DNA from: Opitutia bacterium UBA7397
Lineage (GTDB): Bacteria; Verrucomicrobiota; Verrucomicrobiia; Opitutales; UBA953
DNA: 7,589 nt
NCBI GenBank assembly: GCA_002470605.1
Contig: DKND01000133.1
Location: 2,396 to 9,984 of the forward strand
Direction of reading: 5' to 3'
Shown here: positions 6,680-7,589 of the stretch, in pieces
Layout: each line of letters opens with the position of its first letter
Position numbering within the stretch: the stretch's first letter is position 1
Program-made: the position numbers and the translations under genes
The notes under the pieces: generated by a model
The model's input: only the letters and a program-made list of their open reading frames with translations
Database searches by the model: none
Told to the model about the DNA's origin: nothing

Positions 6680-7333
6680 TTAAAGGCGTCGCAATAGCTT
6701 AAAGAAACGCAACGTGTCTTGCACGGGGCGAATCTTGCTCCGCTCATCTCCATAGGTCGTCGGGACCGCGACACTGCTGATTTTTCCGCCTGCCCGCGCC
6801 GTCAGGATCAGGACTTCTGATTCATATTCGAAATGATCGGCCACCGCACCTAAGAGCACGGGATTCGCCAAACGGACGCCGCGATAACCACACTGGGAAT
6901 CCGGAATCGGACAACGGCATATCCGGGTGATCAGCCAAGACATCAACCCGTTCACGGTCCGACGCAAAAGCGGCATTCCTTTCGGATTGGCGAAACGATT
7001 TCCTAAGACGATTTCCACGCCTGGCTCAGCCAAAGCGACCATGAAAGCCGGAATTCGCTCGGGGTCATGCTGACCATCCGCATCCAAGGCAATCGCATGG
7101 GTGAAGCCTAACTCCTTCAAGGCCGCAAACCCGGTCTTGAGGGCCGCGCCCTTACCGCGATTGACCTCATGCCGAATCACCCGTGCTCCGGCTTCCAAGG
7201 CCCGGGCCGAAGTCGCATCGGGCGAGCAATCATCCACGACCATCACGATCGGCAAATGTGCCAGACAGCCTCGGATGACCTCGGCGATGCGAGCCTCCTC
7301 GCGGTAAGCCGGCAAGACGACCGCGATCCTCAC
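6680..7333 (-). CDS. Family 2 glycosyltransferase, DPM1/polyprenyl-phosphate hexosyltransferase-like
   Basis: A 217-residue GT-A enzyme that probably transfers a sugar from a nucleotide donor to a polyprenyl phosphate at the cytosolic membrane face. Motifs, counted from the GTG at 7333: VVDDCSPD (32-39), the metal-binding DADGQHDP (84-91), GNRF (111-114), DSQCGYR (145-151) and YGDERSKI (194-201), in the order seen in DPM/DPG-synthase-like proteins. No C-terminal membrane segments follow, so it is the short, soluble or peripheral type. Two starts are possible. GTG at 7333 gives MRIAVVLPAY and has GAGG 5 nt upstream, overlapping the gltA stop; GTG at 7348 adds five residues and overlaps gltA by 8 bp. 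I prefer 7333. Either way it follows gltA directly and is probably translationally coupled to it. It converges with the ArnT-like gene, leaving 2 bp between stops. It could supply that enzyme's lipid-linked sugar (inference). Confidence 0.92.
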   Translation of the reverse strand: MRIAVVLPAYREEARIAEVIRGCLAHLPIVMVVDDCSPDATSARALEAGARVIRHEVNRGKGAALKTGFAALKELGFTHAIALDADGQHDPERIPAFMVALAEPGVEIVLGNRFANPKGMPLLRRTVNGLMSWLITRICRCPIPDSQCGYRGVRLANPVLLGAVADHFEYESEVLILTARAGGKISSVAVPTTYGDERSKIRPVQDTLRFFKLLRRL

Positions 7334-7338
7334 ATCAG

Positions 7339-7342
7339 CCTC
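7339..7342 (-). promoter_or_regulatory. Ribosome binding site inside the gltA stop region
   Basis: GAGG on the minus strand lies 5 nt before the GTG at 7333 and overlaps the gltA TGA (7341-7343). A ribosome finishing citrate synthase would stand over this site, a typical layout for termination-reinitiation coupling. Confidence 0.5.
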
Positions 7343-7589
7343 AGCCACGGCTCGCGATGGGCAAATAACTGCGGTTCACATTCCCAACGTAGATCTGACG
7401 GGGACGGTGAATCTTCTGCTTCGGCGTTTCGGCGATTTCTTTCCAATGCGAAATCCAGCCGGGCATCCGGCCGATGGCGAAAATAACAGTGAACATCTCC
7501 GTCGGGATGCCGATCGCCTTCAGGATGATACCGGAATAGAAATCGACATTCGGATAAAGATTACGTTGCTTGAAATAAGGGTCGTTCAG
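7341..7589 (-). CDS. gltA: Citrate synthase, C-terminal part (runs off right edge)
   Basis: The last 82 residues of citrate synthase, which condenses oxaloacetate and acetyl-CoA to citrate at TCA cycle entry. The fragment begins [20 protein letters not shown] and continues [19 protein letters not shown], ending [10 protein letters not shown] and a short tail. This closely follows the E. coli GltA C-terminus. The Asp of VDFYSG corresponds to the catalytic Asp362 of the E. coli enzyme. [10 protein letters not shown] is the usual terminal motif, so the protein ends normally. The TGA lies next to, or inside, the start region of the GT2 gene downstream. The rest of the gene is outside the window. 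Confidence 0.96.
   Translation of the reverse strand: MNDPYFKQRNLYPNVDFYSGIILKAIGIPTEMFTVIFAIGRMPGWISHWKEIAETPKQKIHRPRQIYVGNVNRSYLPIASRG

Noticed and set aside
1..7589. Signs of a mobile or defence island, or a CRISPR array
   Set aside because: No transposase, integrase, tRNA, regularly spaced repeats or defence-type effector is visible. The helicase stands alone without nuclease or restriction partners, and the flanking genes are housekeeping.

Overview
The window looks like a chromosomal stretch from a moderately GC-rich Gram-negative bacterium. It holds parts of central metabolism (phosphoenolpyruvate carboxylase and citrate synthase), the single-copy RNase P RNA gene, an SF2 helicase and a small set of envelope-sugar genes. 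No transposase, integrase, tRNA or CRISPR array is visible. Few starts have a clear Shine-Dalgarno sequence. A Verrucomicrobiota-like (PVC group) origin is my guess from general gene style only, and is low confidence.

Layout. Positions 1-1139 (minus) hold the N-terminal part of PEP carboxylase, running off the left edge. After a 97-bp divergent gap comes an SF2 DExH helicase (1237-3591, plus), with a standard helicase core and a long C-terminal half I cannot assign. About 100 bp later is rnpB (about 3695-4062, plus), a type A RNase P RNA whose P1, P2, P3, P16 and P18 helices, plus an extra P19-like hairpin, can be drawn directly from the sequence. A 13-bp perfect GAAA-loop hairpin follows it. 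Then come a PIG-L-family deacetylase (4174-4884, plus) and an ArnT/PMT-type membrane glycosyltransferase (4887-6677, plus), separated by 2 bp. On the minus strand, converging with a tail-to-tail gap of 2 bp, is a DPM1-like GT2 glycosyltransferase (6680-7333 or 7348), which directly follows the 3' end of citrate synthase (7341-7589).

How the genes may work together. The three sugar genes fit one lipid-linked pathway: the GT2 enzyme charges a polyprenyl phosphate with a (N-acetyl)hexosamine, the PIG-L enzyme removes the acetyl group, and the ArnT-like enzyme moves the free amino sugar to an envelope acceptor such as lipid A. This parallels the Francisella FlmF2-NaxD-FlmK route, with a PIG-L enzyme in the deacetylase slot. 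It is an inference from family membership and adjacency; the sugar and acceptor cannot be read from the sequence. The helicase beside rnpB may be an RNA helicase, but adjacency is the only support for a link.
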